The position numbers and the translations under genes were made by a program. A stretch of 64,000 bases of DNA from Sphingorhabdus sp. M41 (GTDB lineage Bacteria; Pseudomonadota; Alphaproteobacteria; Sphingomonadales; Sphingomonadaceae), in NCBI RefSeq assembly GCF_001586275.1, contig NZ_CP014545.1, forward strand, positions 2,072,501 to 2,136,500, given 5' to 3'. A model generated the notes under the pieces. That model saw nothing but the letters and a program-made list of their open reading frames with translations, was not told the DNA's origin and did not search any database. The first letter of the stretch is position 1. Each line of letters opens with the position of its first letter. Shown in pieces: positions 26,655 to 35,308 of the stretch.

Positions 26655-28774
26655 ACGCGATCGCGCCTATCAGCAACGGTCAGTCGCAATCGATCGTCTC
26701 CCGCTTTGCCGTGCCGGCAATCCGTTGCGCCGGTTGCATCTCGAAAATCGAGAACGGCCTGAGCGGCGTGCCCGGCATAATTTCCTCGCGGGTCAATTTC
26801 TCGACCAAGCAGGTGGCGATAACCCATCTGCCGGAACTGGATGACGACCAGCTCAGGCGCAAGATCGAGACGCTCGGCTTCGAAGCGCAGATTCTCGCCG
26901 ACAATCCTTTGGCCGAAGAAAAAGGCAGCACCGACAAGCTGATCCGCGCGCTGGCCGTCGCCGGCTTCGGGATGATGAATATCATGCTGCTGTCGGTCAG
27001 CGTCTGGTCCGGTGCAGCCGGAGTCACCCGGGATTTGTTCCACTGGCTCTCCGCTTTGATCGCCATTCCGGTAATCGCTTATTCGGGTCGCCCGTTTTTT
27101 GCATCTGCCGCCATGGCCCTGCGCTACGGTCGGACCAATATGGATGTGCCTATCTCGATCGGCATCTTGCTGGCAACCGGCCTCAGCATCTATGAAACCG
27201 CTACAGGCGGTGCCCATGCCTATTTTGACGGCGCGGTAATGCTGCTGTTCTTCCTGCTCGCCGGCCGGGTGCTGGACGGTATGATGCGGGATCGCGCGCG
27301 GGAAGGCATTGGTGCGCTACTGAAACAGACCGCGCCGGGTGCGATGATAGTGGAAAATGACGGCAACACCCGCTGGGTCGCCGCCAAAGAACTGCAACCG
27401 GACATGCGGATGATGGTTGCGGCCGGTGGCAATCTCGCGGCCGACGGAATGATTGAAACGGGTTCGAGCAGCTTCGACTGCTCGCTGATGACCGGCGAAA
27501 GCGAACCGCAGCCAAAGGGCAAAGGCGATATGGTTCTGGCCGGAACGCTGAACCTGTCATCACCGGTCATTGTGCGAGTCACGGCCATTGGCGAAGACAC
27601 CAGCGTTTCGGACATCGCCCGGTTGATGGACGAAGCCGGACAGCGACGCTCCTTCTACGTGCGCGTCGCCGATCGCGCGGCCCGCTATTATGCACCGGCG
27701 GTCCATAGCCTCGCCCTGCTCGCCTTTGCCTACTGGATGTTTGCCGGTGCCGGCTGGCACCAGTCGCTGCTGATCGCGGTCGCAGTGCTTATCATTACCT
27801 GTCCCTGTGCGCTCGGGCTCGCGGTACCGGCCGCGCAGGTCGTGGCCTCGGGCGCATTGCTGCGCAAGGGTGTGATGGTCAAGGACGGCAGCGCACTGGA
27901 GCGACTGGCGGAGGTCGATTACGCGCTGTTCGACAAGACCGGGACGCTCACCCTTGGTCGGCCGACACCGGTCAATCTCGATGACCTCAGCCTTACCCAG
28001 AAACAGGTCACACTGGCGCTCGCACAGGCCAGCCGCCATCCGATCAGCAAGGGTATCCGCTCCGGCTTGCTGGCGCTTGATATTGAACCCGCCGCGTTGG
28101 ACGATATTCAGGAAGTGCCCGGCAAAGGCATGACTGCACACTGGAATGGTGTAAAAGTGATGCTCGGCAAGCCCGAAAAGTCCGAGGACCATCTGTCCAG
28201 CCAGTTGACCGTCGGGAGCGAGAATGTCGTGCTGCAACTGCAGGACGAAATCCGGCCGGACGCGCCAGAGGCCATTGCAAGATTGCAGGCCTTCGGACTT
28301 CCTGCCTCGATCATATCCGGTGACAATATTCGCTCCGTGTCGCTTGTATCAGGCGCTCTGGATATTCCTGCCCAGGCTGGTGCCTCGCCGCAGGACAAGG
28401 TCGAAGCCATCACCCGGCTGACCGACAGCGGTCACAAGGTGCTGATGGTGGGCGATGGTCTGAACGACGGCCCTGCCCTTGCCGCGGCCCATGTCTCGAT
28501 TGCGCCGGGATCGGCCAGCGATGTCGGCCAGCAGGCTGCCGATGCCGTCTTTACCAGCGAATCCCTGCTGCCGGTTGCGCTTTCCGTGAAAGTTGCACGC
28601 CGCACCATGCAGATCGTCCACCAGAATTTCGCCCTCGCCATCGGCTATAATATTTTCGCCGTGCCGCTCGCTCTTACCGGCATGGTAACGCCGCTGATCG
28701 CCGCAATCGCCATGTCACTCTCATCGCTGATCGTTGTCGGCAATGCCCTGCGCCTCAACGGAGCAGCCAATTGA
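26651..28774 (+). CDS. ccoI: Copper-translocating P-type ATPase for oxidase assembly (CcoI/FixI)
   Basis: Exports copper to the periplasm for insertion into CcoN. The start is GTG 26651 in a GTGA overlap with ccoH; 707 residues. An N-terminal heavy-metal domain has CAGC at residues 26-29. The core shows TGES, the copper-site helix motif CPCALG, the phosphorylation motif DKTGTLT and GDGLNDGPAL. The short N-terminus and operon position identify the FixI group rather than a general copper-resistance pump. Confidence 0.94.
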   Translation: MNAIAPISNGQSQSIVSRFAVPAIRCAGCISKIENGLSGVPGIISSRVNFSTKQVAITHLPELDDDQLRRKIETLGFEAQILADNPLAEEKGSTDKLIRALAVAGFGMMNIMLLSVSVWSGAAGVTRDLFHWLSALIAIPVIAYSGRPFFASAAMALRYGRTNMDVPISIGILLATGLSIYETATGGAHAYFDGAVMLLFFLLAGRVLDGMMRDRAREGIGALLKQTAPGAMIVENDGNTRWVAAKELQPDMRMMVAAGGNLAADGMIETGSSSFDCSLMTGESEPQPKGKGDMVLAGTLNLSSPVIVRVTAIGEDTSVSDIARLMDEAGQRRSFYVRVADRAARYYAPAVHSLALLAFAYWMFAGAGWHQSLLIAVAVLIITCPCALGLAVPAAQVVASGALLRKGVMVKDGSALERLAEVDYALFDKTGTLTLGRPTPVNLDDLSLTQKQVTLALAQASRHPISKGIRSGLLALDIEPAALDDIQEVPGKGMTAHWNGVKVMLGKPEKSEDHLSSQLTVGSENVVLQLQDEIRPDAPEAIARLQAFGLPASIISGDNIRSVSLVSGALDIPAQAGASPQDKVEAITRLTDSGHKVLMVGDGLNDGPALAAAHVSIAPGSASDVGQQAADAVFTSESLLPVALSVKVARRTMQIVHQNFALAIGYNIFAVPLALTGMVTPLIAAIAMSLSSLIVVGNALRLNGAAN

Positions 28775-28923
28775 GCGGCCTGGCAATCCTGATACCCGTC
28801 GCCCTGCTGATGGGGCTTTGCGGCCTGGTGTTCTTTTTCTGGGCCATGCGAAACGACCAGTTCGAGGATCTCGATGGCGCGGCCCAGCGGGTGTTGATCG
28901 ACGAGCAGGACGAGCCATCATGA
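28771..28923 (+). CDS. ccoS: cbb3 oxidase maturation protein CcoS
   Basis: A 50-residue single-helix protein needed for cofactor insertion into cbb3 oxidase. It starts at TTG 28771, overlapping the ccoI stop as TTGA. The helix LIPVALLMGLCGLVFFFWAM is followed by RNDQFEDLDGAAQRVLID, the conserved CcoS tail. The stop overlaps the next small ORF by ATGA, showing that the operon continues one gene beyond the usual end. Confidence 0.92.
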   Translation: MSGLAILIPVALLMGLCGLVFFFWAMRNDQFEDLDGAAQRVLIDEQDEPS

Positions 28924-29153
28924 TATGCCGGATCAGGAAGTCCCCGTTCAGCCGGTTTGCGATCGCCGGAATTGCGCTGCCGCTTGCCGCGATGCCGCTT
29001 TCAGCGAAATCGGAAATGATGACAATCAGTCTGTGCTCTGCCGATGGCGAGGTGCGAAATATCTCCATTCCTGTTGATCAGGACAATGGCAGGAATGATT
29101 GCGCCAAACCGTGCCACGCCTGCCTGTCCCGCAAGAAAGGCACGAAAAGCTGA
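28920..29153 (+). CDS. Small secreted cysteine-rich protein at the end of the cco operon
   Basis: 77 residues from ATG 28920, coupled to ccoS by ATGA. A basic N-terminus and the hydrophobic stretch FAIAGIALPLAAMPLSA make a signal peptide. The mature part of about 47 residues has SLCSADGEVRNISIPV and DCAKPCHACLSRKK, giving four cysteines and one histidine in a possible metal-binding arrangement. Similar small proteins occur in sphingomonads as I recall, without assigned function. Its position suggests a role in copper or heme handling for the oxidase, which is inference. It converges on fixJ with 14 bases between the stops. Confidence 0.75.
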   Translation: MICRIRKSPFSRFAIAGIALPLAAMPLSAKSEMMTISLCSADGEVRNISIPVDQDNGRNDCAKPCHACLSRKKGTKS

Positions 29154-29167
29154 ATTTCCGGATTCTG

Positions 29168-29806
29168 CTATTTTTCCTGCCCGTCATGGTCATTGGCACC
29201 TTCCGCAGCAAAACCGATGCGCAAAGCCTCGGCCAGACTGCGCACCCGCAATTTTTCCATCATATTGGCGCGATATATCTCCACCGTGCGCGGTGAAATA
29301 CCGAGATCATAAGCGATGGTCTTGTTGGGAAATCCGGCCAGCAACCCGTCGAGTACGTCCTGCTCTCTTCCGGTCAGACAGGCCAGTCTGACCTTCGCTT
29401 CGGAAGCAGCCATTTCCTTCAAGCTGCTATCCGCCAGTCGCACGAATGCCTCTTCCATGGCCGCGATCAGGGCTTCCTTCTCATATGGTTTTTCGAGGAA
29501 GTTGACCGCCCCGGCCCGCATCGCCTGAACCGCGATTTCTATATCGCCGTGCCCGGTCAGGATCACGACTGGCATATCAATACCATCCTTGATCATTTGC
29601 TGCTGCACCTGCAGGCCGTCCATTTCCGGCATCCGGACGTCCAGCAAAACGCATCCCCGGTCGGCGCCTTTTGCCAGCTTCAAAAATGCAACGCCGGACT
29701 CTACCGGCTGAACTGAAAATCCTGCGTGTCGCAGCATGAATGCGGCCGACCGCCGCACGCTATCATCATCGTCAACCACATAGACCAGCCGCTCATTCGT
29801 CAACAT
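29168..29806 (-). CDS. fixJ: Oxygen-response regulator FixJ
   Basis: DNA-binding partner of FixL. 212 residues. The receiver has VDDDDSVRRS at the acid pocket, the phosphoacceptor Asp56 in LLDVRMPEMDG, ILTGHGD and the LEKPYEKEAL lysine. The C-terminal LuxR/FixJ-type HTH starts LTGREQDVLDGLLAG and contains IAYDLGISPRTVEIYRANMMEKL. It overlaps fixL by 14 bases, so the pair is co-translated. It is expected to activate ccoN and other low-oxygen genes; matching sites are listed separately. Confidence 0.93.
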   Translation of the reverse strand: MLTNERLVYVVDDDDSVRRSAAFMLRHAGFSVQPVESGVAFLKLAKGADRGCVLLDVRMPEMDGLQVQQQMIKDGIDMPVVILTGHGDIEIAVQAMRAGAVNFLEKPYEKEALIAAMEEAFVRLADSSLKEMAASEAKVRLACLTGREQDVLDGLLAGFPNKTIAYDLGISPRTVEIYRANMMEKLRVRSLAEALRIGFAAEGANDHDGQEK

Positions 29807-31325
29807 CTTGCTCCTGTTCCGCCTTTTCCAAAGTTAGCCGAAATATGGTTCCCCCGCCCGGATTGGGTTCCACGCGGATAGTCCCGCCATGTGCTTCTAT
29901 GATTGTCCGGCATATCGAAAGGCCCAATCCCATGCCATCCCCTTTGGTACTGGCAAATGGATCGAAAAGCCTGTCGCCCAGTTCCTGATCGATGCCGGAA
30001 CCGGTATCCGAGACCGAGATCTCCACCCGCTCGTCATCTATCGACCTCACACCGATATGCAGCTTTTTCTCAGCGCTATCGGCCATCGCCTCGATCGCAT
30101 TGCGCATCAGATTGACCATCACCTGCTGGATTTGCACGCGATCGACAAAGACGTGATTGGTATCAGGCGCGATATCGATCGAGAATTCCACGCCTTTTTC
30201 CTGGGCACCGATCGTACCGAGGACAGTCGCGTCTTCCACCACCTGAGCGATAGACAAAACCCTGCGGTTGATCTCGCCGCGCGATACAAATTCCCGCAGA
30301 CGCCGGACAATGATACCCGCCCGCAGGCTCTCGGAGACGCTTTCCGCCAAAGCTTCCCGAAAAAACTCCCGGTTCTCCGCCAGATCACCATCCATCATGT
30401 CCCGCGCCGCTGAAAGATAGTTGGCGATCGCGGTCAGCGGCTGGTTGATTTCATGGGCAAGCGAAGAGGCTAATGTACCGACCGCGCTCAGCCGAGAGGC
30501 ATGGGCCAGATCCGCTTGCAGGGACTGCAGTTCCGCTTCCGTCTGCGTTTTTTCGGTGAGATCTATGATGAAACCGGTAAAATAGCGCTCATTGCCGATT
30601 TTTGCTTCGCCGACTTCCAGTTGCAGCGGAAACGTCGTTCCGTCTTTTCTGCTGCCGACAACGGTTCGACCGATGCCGATGATCCGCTTTTCATTGGTCC
30701 GTATATAGCGTTCGATATATCCATCATGGGCCGCCCGATAGGGCTCCGGCATGAGGATTTTCACATTTTCTCCAATGATTTCTTCTTGCTCATAGCCGAA
30801 CATTTTTTCGGCCGTGGTGCTGAAAGAACTGATCAGTCCGGCTTCATCAATCACGATCATCGCGTCGGGAATCGTCGTCAGAATCGATTTCAATATTGAA
30901 TCTGCCTGATCGAGTTTTTTCTCGGTATTTTTATGCGCTGTTATATCTTGAAAGGAAATCAGAACGGCATCAACATGACCTTCGGAATTGGCCAGAGGTG
31001 CCAGATTGCAAAGCGTAAGCATCGAACGGCCGTCCGGAAATTCCAGCTGCAATTCGAACGGCTCGATATTCCTGTTGATGCTGACATCAAATGCGAGCGC
31101 CATTGATTTCTGGAAAATTGGCTGGTGGGATGGCGCGACGCAGGTTCCCGGCGCACCGTGGGGCAGTTCCGCGATGCTGGCTACACCCATGATATTCAGC
31201 CCTGCAATACTGCAGTTGATCGCCTGCAGATCGCGATCGACTATCATGACACAATTAGGCAGGTTGGACAGAACGGATTCCAGACCGAATGTCCGATTCG
31301 TGTCAAAAGCGCTGGTTTTACGCAC
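29793..31325 (-). CDS. fixL: Oxygen-sensing PAS histidine kinase FixL
   Basis: Senses oxygen through heme and phosphorylates FixJ. 510 residues: a first PAS (about 14-130), a second PAS (about 140-262), then HisKA with phospho-acceptor His291 in SSLAHEINQPLTAI and an HATPase domain (DTGSGI, GMGLGLSICRTI). The second PAS keeps the FixL heme pocket: His200 in YRAAHDGYIERY and Arg220 in IIGIGRTVVG, matching the heme-ligand His and oxygen-switch Arg of rhizobial FixL. No membrane helix, so it is cytoplasmic. Upstream lies a FixJ-like site, suggesting autoregulation. Confidence 0.92.
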   Translation of the reverse strand: MRKTSAFDTNRTFGLESVLSNLPNCVMIVDRDLQAINCSIAGLNIMGVASIAELPHGAPGTCVAPSHQPIFQKSMALAFDVSINRNIEPFELQLEFPDGRSMLTLCNLAPLANSEGHVDAVLISFQDITAHKNTEKKLDQADSILKSILTTIPDAMIVIDEAGLISSFSTTAEKMFGYEQEEIIGENVKILMPEPYRAAHDGYIERYIRTNEKRIIGIGRTVVGSRKDGTTFPLQLEVGEAKIGNERYFTGFIIDLTEKTQTEAELQSLQADLAHASRLSAVGTLASSLAHEINQPLTAIANYLSAARDMMDGDLAENREFFREALAESVSESLRAGIIVRRLREFVSRGEINRRVLSIAQVVEDATVLGTIGAQEKGVEFSIDIAPDTNHVFVDRVQIQQVMVNLMRNAIEAMADSAEKKLHIGVRSIDDERVEISVSDTGSGIDQELGDRLFDPFASTKGDGMGLGLSICRTIIEAHGGTIRVEPNPGGGTIFRLTLEKAEQEQDVDE

Positions 31326-31368
31326 TTATTAATTATACCCTTCGGCTGCCCCATCGCAAAGAGCGATT

Positions 31369-31376
31369 GTACGTAC
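31369..31376 (-). promoter_or_regulatory. FixJ-like site upstream of fixL
   Basis: The self-complementary GTACGTAC, 44 bases before the fixL start, matches seven of eight positions of the rhizobial FixJ consensus GTAMGTAG. This suggests feedback on fixLJ itself. Confidence 0.35.
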
Positions 31377-31382
31377 CCTACA

Positions 31383-31396
31383 CAAAATACGGGTAT
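31383..31396 (-). promoter_or_regulatory. Motif shared by the fixL and uspA upstream regions (copy 1)
   Basis: CAAAATACGGGTAT lies about 58 to 71 bases upstream of fixL. A 12-of-14 match (CAATATACGGGTTT) lies 74 to 87 bases upstream of the uspA-type gene in the same orientation. It could be a common promoter element or operator. Confidence 0.35.
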
Positions 31397-31441
31397 TGCC
31401 AAAAGGAAATCGAGACCGTCTTTGGCGCGAGGCTTCATCGT

Positions 31442-32254
31442 TCAATGTGAAACGACAAGTGGAATATGGCAGTTTTTGAACAGGTTGCGCGTTACGCCGC
31501 CGAACAGAAACTCTCTTGCCCGGCTATGCCCGTAAGCACCCATGACGATATATTCCGCCTTCACATTTTTCGCTTCCGCCAGAAGCGTGGCTTCCACCGG
31601 ACCCTCGCCAGCCGGGGGACTATGAATTTCGGACTTGATGCCGTGATAGGCGAGATATTCCGAAGCAGAGAGCTGCGGCAAGTCGTGATCCTTGTCCTCC
31701 TCGACCGTCAATATATGGACATCGCTAGACATTTTCAGCAACGGCACGGCAGCTCGTAGCGCATTGCCCGCCTCCAGGCTGCCGTTCCAGGCGACCAGTG
31801 CCGGTCCGCAAGCATCAAATTTCTTCACATTGTCAGGCTGAACCACGACCGGAGCCGTCGCATTGAACAGCACATCTCCCAATATTCCGAGCGGCAGCGC
31901 CGCATCCTTCTCACCGCTGGCAGAGCTCAAGACGATGATGTCGACCAAGGCCGAATTTTTGGACAGACCGCGCGAGGGATCTACATTTTCTTCTCGATAA
32001 TCCCAGGAGACACCTTCACCAGCCAGCCGTTTTTCGATCTCCGCACGCAGCTTTTCGTCCTGTTCCCGTGCCAATTTGCTGATATCATACATCACCGACA
32101 TGCCGGTGACGCCATCAAAAGCCATTTGGGGATTATAGGGATTGGCGCGCAGACAATGAAGATGTCCACCCACCGAACGGGTCAGGTCAAGCGCCGCTTG
32201 GAGCCGAGCCTCAAGGCCCGCATCGTCGGCAATATATAGCAGCACTGATTTCAT
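31442..32254 (-). CDS. Universal stress protein with tandem UspA domains
   Basis: 270 residues with two UspA-like halves. The first half begins KSVLLYIADDAG and contains RANPYNP. The second half contains LVAWNGSLEAGNALRAAVPLL and ends with YIVMGAYGHSRAREFLFGG followed by TRNLF, the ATP-binding G-2X-G-9X-G pattern. The first half lacks that glycine pattern, so only the C-terminal domain is likely to bind nucleotide. An AGGAG site precedes the ATG at 32254. Position next to fixLJ and the shared upstream motif suggest low-oxygen or redox induction. Confidence 0.88.
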   Translation of the reverse strand: MKSVLLYIADDAGLEARLQAALDLTRSVGGHLHCLRANPYNPQMAFDGVTGMSVMYDISKLAREQDEKLRAEIEKRLAGEGVSWDYREENVDPSRGLSKNSALVDIIVLSSASGEKDAALPLGILGDVLFNATAPVVVQPDNVKKFDACGPALVAWNGSLEAGNALRAAVPLLKMSSDVHILTVEEDKDHDLPQLSASEYLAYHGIKSEIHSPPAGEGPVEATLLAEAKNVKAEYIVMGAYGHSRAREFLFGGVTRNLFKNCHIPLVVSH

Positions 32255-32327
32255 GAATTTTCTCCTGTAATCCTCTCCCCGTTCGGGGAAAGGCGATGGC
32301 TTAGGAATAGCTGGAGAAATAACCGCT

Positions 32328-32341
32328 CAATATACGGGTTT
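32328..32341 (-). promoter_or_regulatory. Motif shared by the fixL and uspA upstream regions (copy 2)
   Basis: CAATATACGGGTTT, 74 to 87 bases before the UspA start, matches the fixL upstream motif at 12 of 14 positions. A further TATACGGATATCC immediately beside it loosely resembles the FixJ-type sites. Confidence 0.35.
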
Positions 32342-32365
32342 ATACGGATATCCAGAAGGTCTCGA

Positions 32366-32953
32366 TCAGTCCCCGGCGGCGCCATGGGCGGCTATTTTAT
32401 CCAGCCAGCGCAGGCGATGTTTTTCGCTGCTATCCACATTGCCGATCAATGACGTGGACACCGGATCGATACCGGCAAGCTCCAAGATATTTCTGCGAAA
32501 ACTGCGAACACTGTGGGACGCGAAATAGGCGCGGTAGAAAAACGCTGGCATGCCCATGCTGACAATGAGGCGCGCCGAGCGACCGCGCAGCAATTTCTTT
32601 GGCATTTGCTTGCTGTCCTCATCACCATAGTCGAGAGCAAAATTGGGACAAAAAGCATGTTCGATAAATGCCTTGAGCAAAGCGGGCATGTCTCCCATCC
32701 AGAGCGGGTAATAGAAGACGATATGTTGCGCCCATCCAATTGCATCCTGCCCCGGCCTAACGGCGTCGGGCACATCTTCTTCAAGCCATTGCTTGCGGCT
32801 TTGCAGGATCGGAATATCATGATCGGACAAGCGGATTACCCGCACGTCATGCCCTGCAGCGCGGGCTGCGTCAGCATATGCCGAGACGATGGCATGACCA
32901 AAGCGACTGGGACTTGGGTCTGGATGGCCATCTATTACCGCAATACGTTTCAC
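32366..32953 (-). CDS. NAD(P)H-dependent flavoprotein oxidoreductase (flavodoxin-like fold)
   Basis: 195 residues of the NQO1/MdaB/KefF-type family, which reduces quinones or similar acceptors using FMN or FAD. It starts at GTG 32953 with KRIAVIDGHPDPSPSRFGHAI, the flavin-phosphate loop, and has HIVFYYPLWMGDMPALLKAFIEH, the family signature. The C-terminal half has SARLIVSMGMPAFFYRAYF. The start overlaps the stop of the upstream secreted protein (GTGA), indicating coupled translation. The neighbourhood suggests redox-stress defence. Confidence 0.87.
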   Translation of the reverse strand: MKRIAVIDGHPDPSPSRFGHAIVSAYADAARAAGHDVRVIRLSDHDIPILQSRKQWLEEDVPDAVRPGQDAIGWAQHIVFYYPLWMGDMPALLKAFIEHAFCPNFALDYGDEDSKQMPKKLLRGRSARLIVSMGMPAFFYRAYFASHSVRSFRRNILELAGIDPVSTSLIGNVDSSEKHRLRWLDKIAAHGAAGD

Positions 32954-33585
32954 GGTGCCGCTGCTTCCGTCTTTTCACTAGCGGGCGTTTGCCACTGGAA
33001 GGCGGTGATCAATTCCATGATCGCTTCTTGAGCAGCGGTATCGACTTCCAGGGGATAGGAAGCCGTCAAACGCGCATCCCAATAGCCATAATCCATCGCG
33101 GTAACGCTGAAGTGCCAGGGCACCCCGCCCTTGTCGCCGTCAAAAATCCCTTGATAGGCCGCAATATCGGGTCGTCCGGAGACGAAATAATCCCCTTCCG
33201 AAACGACTGCAGCGCTTGAATATTGCGACAACAGATCGGGTTTTACGATCTTGTAATGATCTTCGGCATTCAGTTCTTCGAGATGGATGATCACGATTTT
33301 TATTGCGATCTCATGATCTTCAAAATCGCGCAGATATCCAATTTCGAAATTATTGCCGGAGAAATCGGTCGTCATTTCACACTCGCGGCGAAATCCCGCA
33401 ACGGTTGCCGGGAATATGAACCCGCTGTCTTTGTGAATGATCGACCCTGGCTCTTTATAGGGCGCGAACGGATCAAATAGTGGTGCCGATCCGATCACAC
33501 ATTCCGCTGCGGCAGGACTGGTTGTAAAGGTCAGCGCCATTGCTGCGAGGGATGCGAATCCGGCTAGTTTCCATTTCGTCAGCAT
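32950..33585 (-). CDS. Secreted protein of unknown function
   Basis: 211 residues with a signal peptide (basic MLTKWK, hydrophobic LAGFASLAAMALTF, cleavage near AAA-E). The mature part is acidic, with IHKDSGFIFPATVAGFRREC and a repeat-free alpha/beta-looking body ending in an Ala/Glu-rich tail. One cysteine near the mature N-terminus and one in the middle could form a disulfide. I do not recognise the family. It is coupled by GTGA to the flavoprotein gene downstream, so the two probably act together, perhaps across the membrane. Confidence 0.65.
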   Translation of the reverse strand: MLTKWKLAGFASLAAMALTFTTSPAAAECVIGSAPLFDPFAPYKEPGSIIHKDSGFIFPATVAGFRRECEMTTDFSGNNFEIGYLRDFEDHEIAIKIVIIHLEELNAEDHYKIVKPDLLSQYSSAAVVSEGDYFVSGRPDIAAYQGIFDGDKGGVPWHFSVTAMDYGYWDARLTASYPLEVDTAAQEAIMELITAFQWQTPASEKTEAAAP

Positions 33586-33615
33586 ATTACTTCCCCCTAG
33601 GGTCGGATTTTCGAT

Positions 33616-33975
33616 CTACTCGTGACAGCTGATGACGCGAAACGGCAGTTCGCTGCCATCGGTTTCCGTGATCGTCAGATATTCGCCAACTTTAAGCGGG
33701 TGATCCTTGAGCCGGAAAATGGCTTCATCATCTTCGTCGCCTACTTTGTAGGAGAAGACCCATCCCTTCGGCGAAGCAATAACCACCCCGCTCTGATCGG
33801 CCTCCCCGGGCCAGAACCGCCTTACCACCGGCCGTTTTTCAGCTTTTTTCAGCGTCTCCGGTTCAATGAAGCCGTCATCGTTCAAGGGAACGCGAAAGAC
33901 ATAAGCATGGGCTGACGAGCCATTGGGATGGTCAGCGGTTCGGGCCAGTTCAAGGCGGATTGTTTTCCAGGTCAT
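33616..33975 (-). CDS. Small conserved-looking cytoplasmic protein, unknown function
   Basis: 119 residues, no signal peptide or helix long enough to span a membrane. It starts MTWKTIRLELARTADHPNGSS and has RPVVRRFWPGEADQSGVVI and SPKGWVFSYKVGDEDDEAIF. The end PFRVISC closes a beta-rich sequence. The composition is that of a real folded protein and similar ORFs are familiar from sphingomonads, but I cannot name a family. It lies between the secreted protein and a stress-type membrane protein, all on the minus strand. Confidence 0.6.
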   Translation of the reverse strand: MTWKTIRLELARTADHPNGSSAHAYVFRVPLNDDGFIEPETLKKAEKRPVVRRFWPGEADQSGVVIASPKGWVFSYKVGDEDDEAIFRLKDHPLKVGEYLTITETDGSELPFRVISCHE

Positions 33976-34040
33976 GCATCATGTCTGGACGAGTGAAATG
34001 GTCGGCGCGATACGCAATATTGCGTAGTTGGCTGAATGAT

Positions 34041-34592
34041 TTACCCGGGAAGCGTGTGAATATGGGCGTCGTGAGCGGAGTGCCCCGAAAGCAGCTCAAC
34101 CGCTTTTGCCTCATCCTTTTTGTCCCAGGTCCGCACCCAGAGCAACAAACCGCCCTTTTCCAGCTGTTCCGCGATATAATCGGCATGATGTTGATTGATG
34201 AAGCGAGCCAGAGCGATTCCGATCGCAGTACCCGAACCACCCAGGGCGAGCGCCGCCAGTGCAGCAGCCAGAGCTCCGCCTGAAGCCACGAGCACAATCC
34301 CGGCAAAGGCTCCCACATATAACAGACTGCCAATCACCGCCCCTTCCGCATCGCCGATGCTTTCTATCGGGACATAGGCCTTTGTCATCGCCTCCGGATC
34401 ATCCTCGATTTCGGCAACCGACTCGAAGCGGTGCCCAAGCTTTTCCTCGACCGCAGTCACTGGCGCGAGCACGCTAATTTCTGCGCGGTCAAATCCGTGA
34501 CTCAACAGGTCATCAATCGCAGCCTGCAACTGTTCCTCGCTGTCGAATATGCCCACCGCTTCCCGGACTTCGGCTTGATTGGATTCTGCCAT
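34041..34592 (-). CDS. Stress-type membrane protein with YflT/17M-like N-terminal domain
   Basis: 183 residues from ATG 34592, chosen over the ATG at 34598 because GAGGAG is seven bases upstream. The N-terminal domain (VGIFDSEEQLQAAIDDLLSH then DRAEISVLAP) resembles the general stress protein 17M/YflT domain. A glycine- and alanine-rich hydrophobic region (about residues 85-130) makes two membrane helices, and the C-terminal domain has INQHHADYIAEQLEKGGLLLW. Located just downstream of the peroxiredoxin gene on the same strand, so likely part of the same stress group. Confidence 0.65.
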   Translation of the reverse strand: MAESNQAEVREAVGIFDSEEQLQAAIDDLLSHGFDRAEISVLAPVTAVEEKLGHRFESVAEIEDDPEAMTKAYVPIESIGDAEGAVIGSLLYVGAFAGIVLVASGGALAAALAALALGGSGTAIGIALARFINQHHADYIAEQLEKGGLLLWVRTWDKKDEAKAVELLSGHSAHDAHIHTLPG

Positions 34593-34603
34593 TTGCATTC
34601 TCC

Positions 34604-35233
34604 TCAAGCAACGTCGGTCAAGCGGAGATAGGGCCGCAATTCGTCCCATCCCTGAGGGAAGAGTGTACTGGCCTCGTCATTGGCGATCGACGGCGGGATG
34701 ATGACTTTACCACCGGGGCGCCAGTCTGCCGGTGTGGCAATGCGTTTTGCATCCGAGAGTTGCAGCGCGTCGATCACGCGCAATATCTCGTCGAAATTGC
34801 GACCGACGCTCATCGGGTAAGTCATCGTCAACCGGATCTTCTTCTCGGGATCGATGATGAATACCGAACGCACCGCAGCCGTGTCGCTCTCTTCCGGATG
34901 GATCATGTCATAGAGTCTGGCGATCTTGTGATCTGCATCTGCGACGATCGGGAATTCCAGGTTGGTATGCTGTGTCTCGTTGACGTCGGATATCCATTTC
35001 AGATGTTCCTCGGCCGTGTCTGTTGACAGACCCAGTGGCTTGGTATTGCGCTCTGCGAACTTGTCGGCAAGTTGCGCGGTCCGGCCCATTTCCGTCGTGC
35101 ATACCGGCGTGAAATCGGCAGGATGACTGAAGAAAAATACCCAATTGTCACCAGCCCATTTGTGAAATTCAATCTCTCCAATAGTGCTGTCCGTGGTAAA
35201 ATCTGGAGCGGTGTCGCCAATATGCAATGACAT
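34604..35233 (-). CDS. 1-Cys peroxiredoxin (Prx6 type)
   Basis: Reduces hydrogen peroxide and organic peroxides in the cytoplasm. ATG 35233 follows AAAGGA and gives MSLHIGDTAPDFTTDSTIGE; an upstream start at 35263 is possible but adds an unconserved leader. 209 residues. The peroxidatic Cys45 is in HPADFTPVCTTEMG, and PVCTTE marks the Prx6 subfamily. No obvious resolving cysteine is seen. A FixJ-like box lies 76 bases upstream, tying it to the oxygen-response circuit. Confidence 0.92.
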   Translation of the reverse strand: MSLHIGDTAPDFTTDSTIGEIEFHKWAGDNWVFFFSHPADFTPVCTTEMGRTAQLADKFAERNTKPLGLSTDTAEEHLKWISDVNETQHTNLEFPIVADADHKIARLYDMIHPEESDTAAVRSVFIIDPEKKIRLTMTYPMSVGRNFDEILRVIDALQLSDAKRIATPADWRPGGKVIIPPSIANDEASTLFPQGWDELRPYLRLTDVA

Positions 35234-35308
35234 CTGATTGGTCCTTTGTAATTTTTCTGACATTTGCTCTCAGGTAAGCTCCATCAGCAACGGAATGAAT
35301 CCGTAAAC

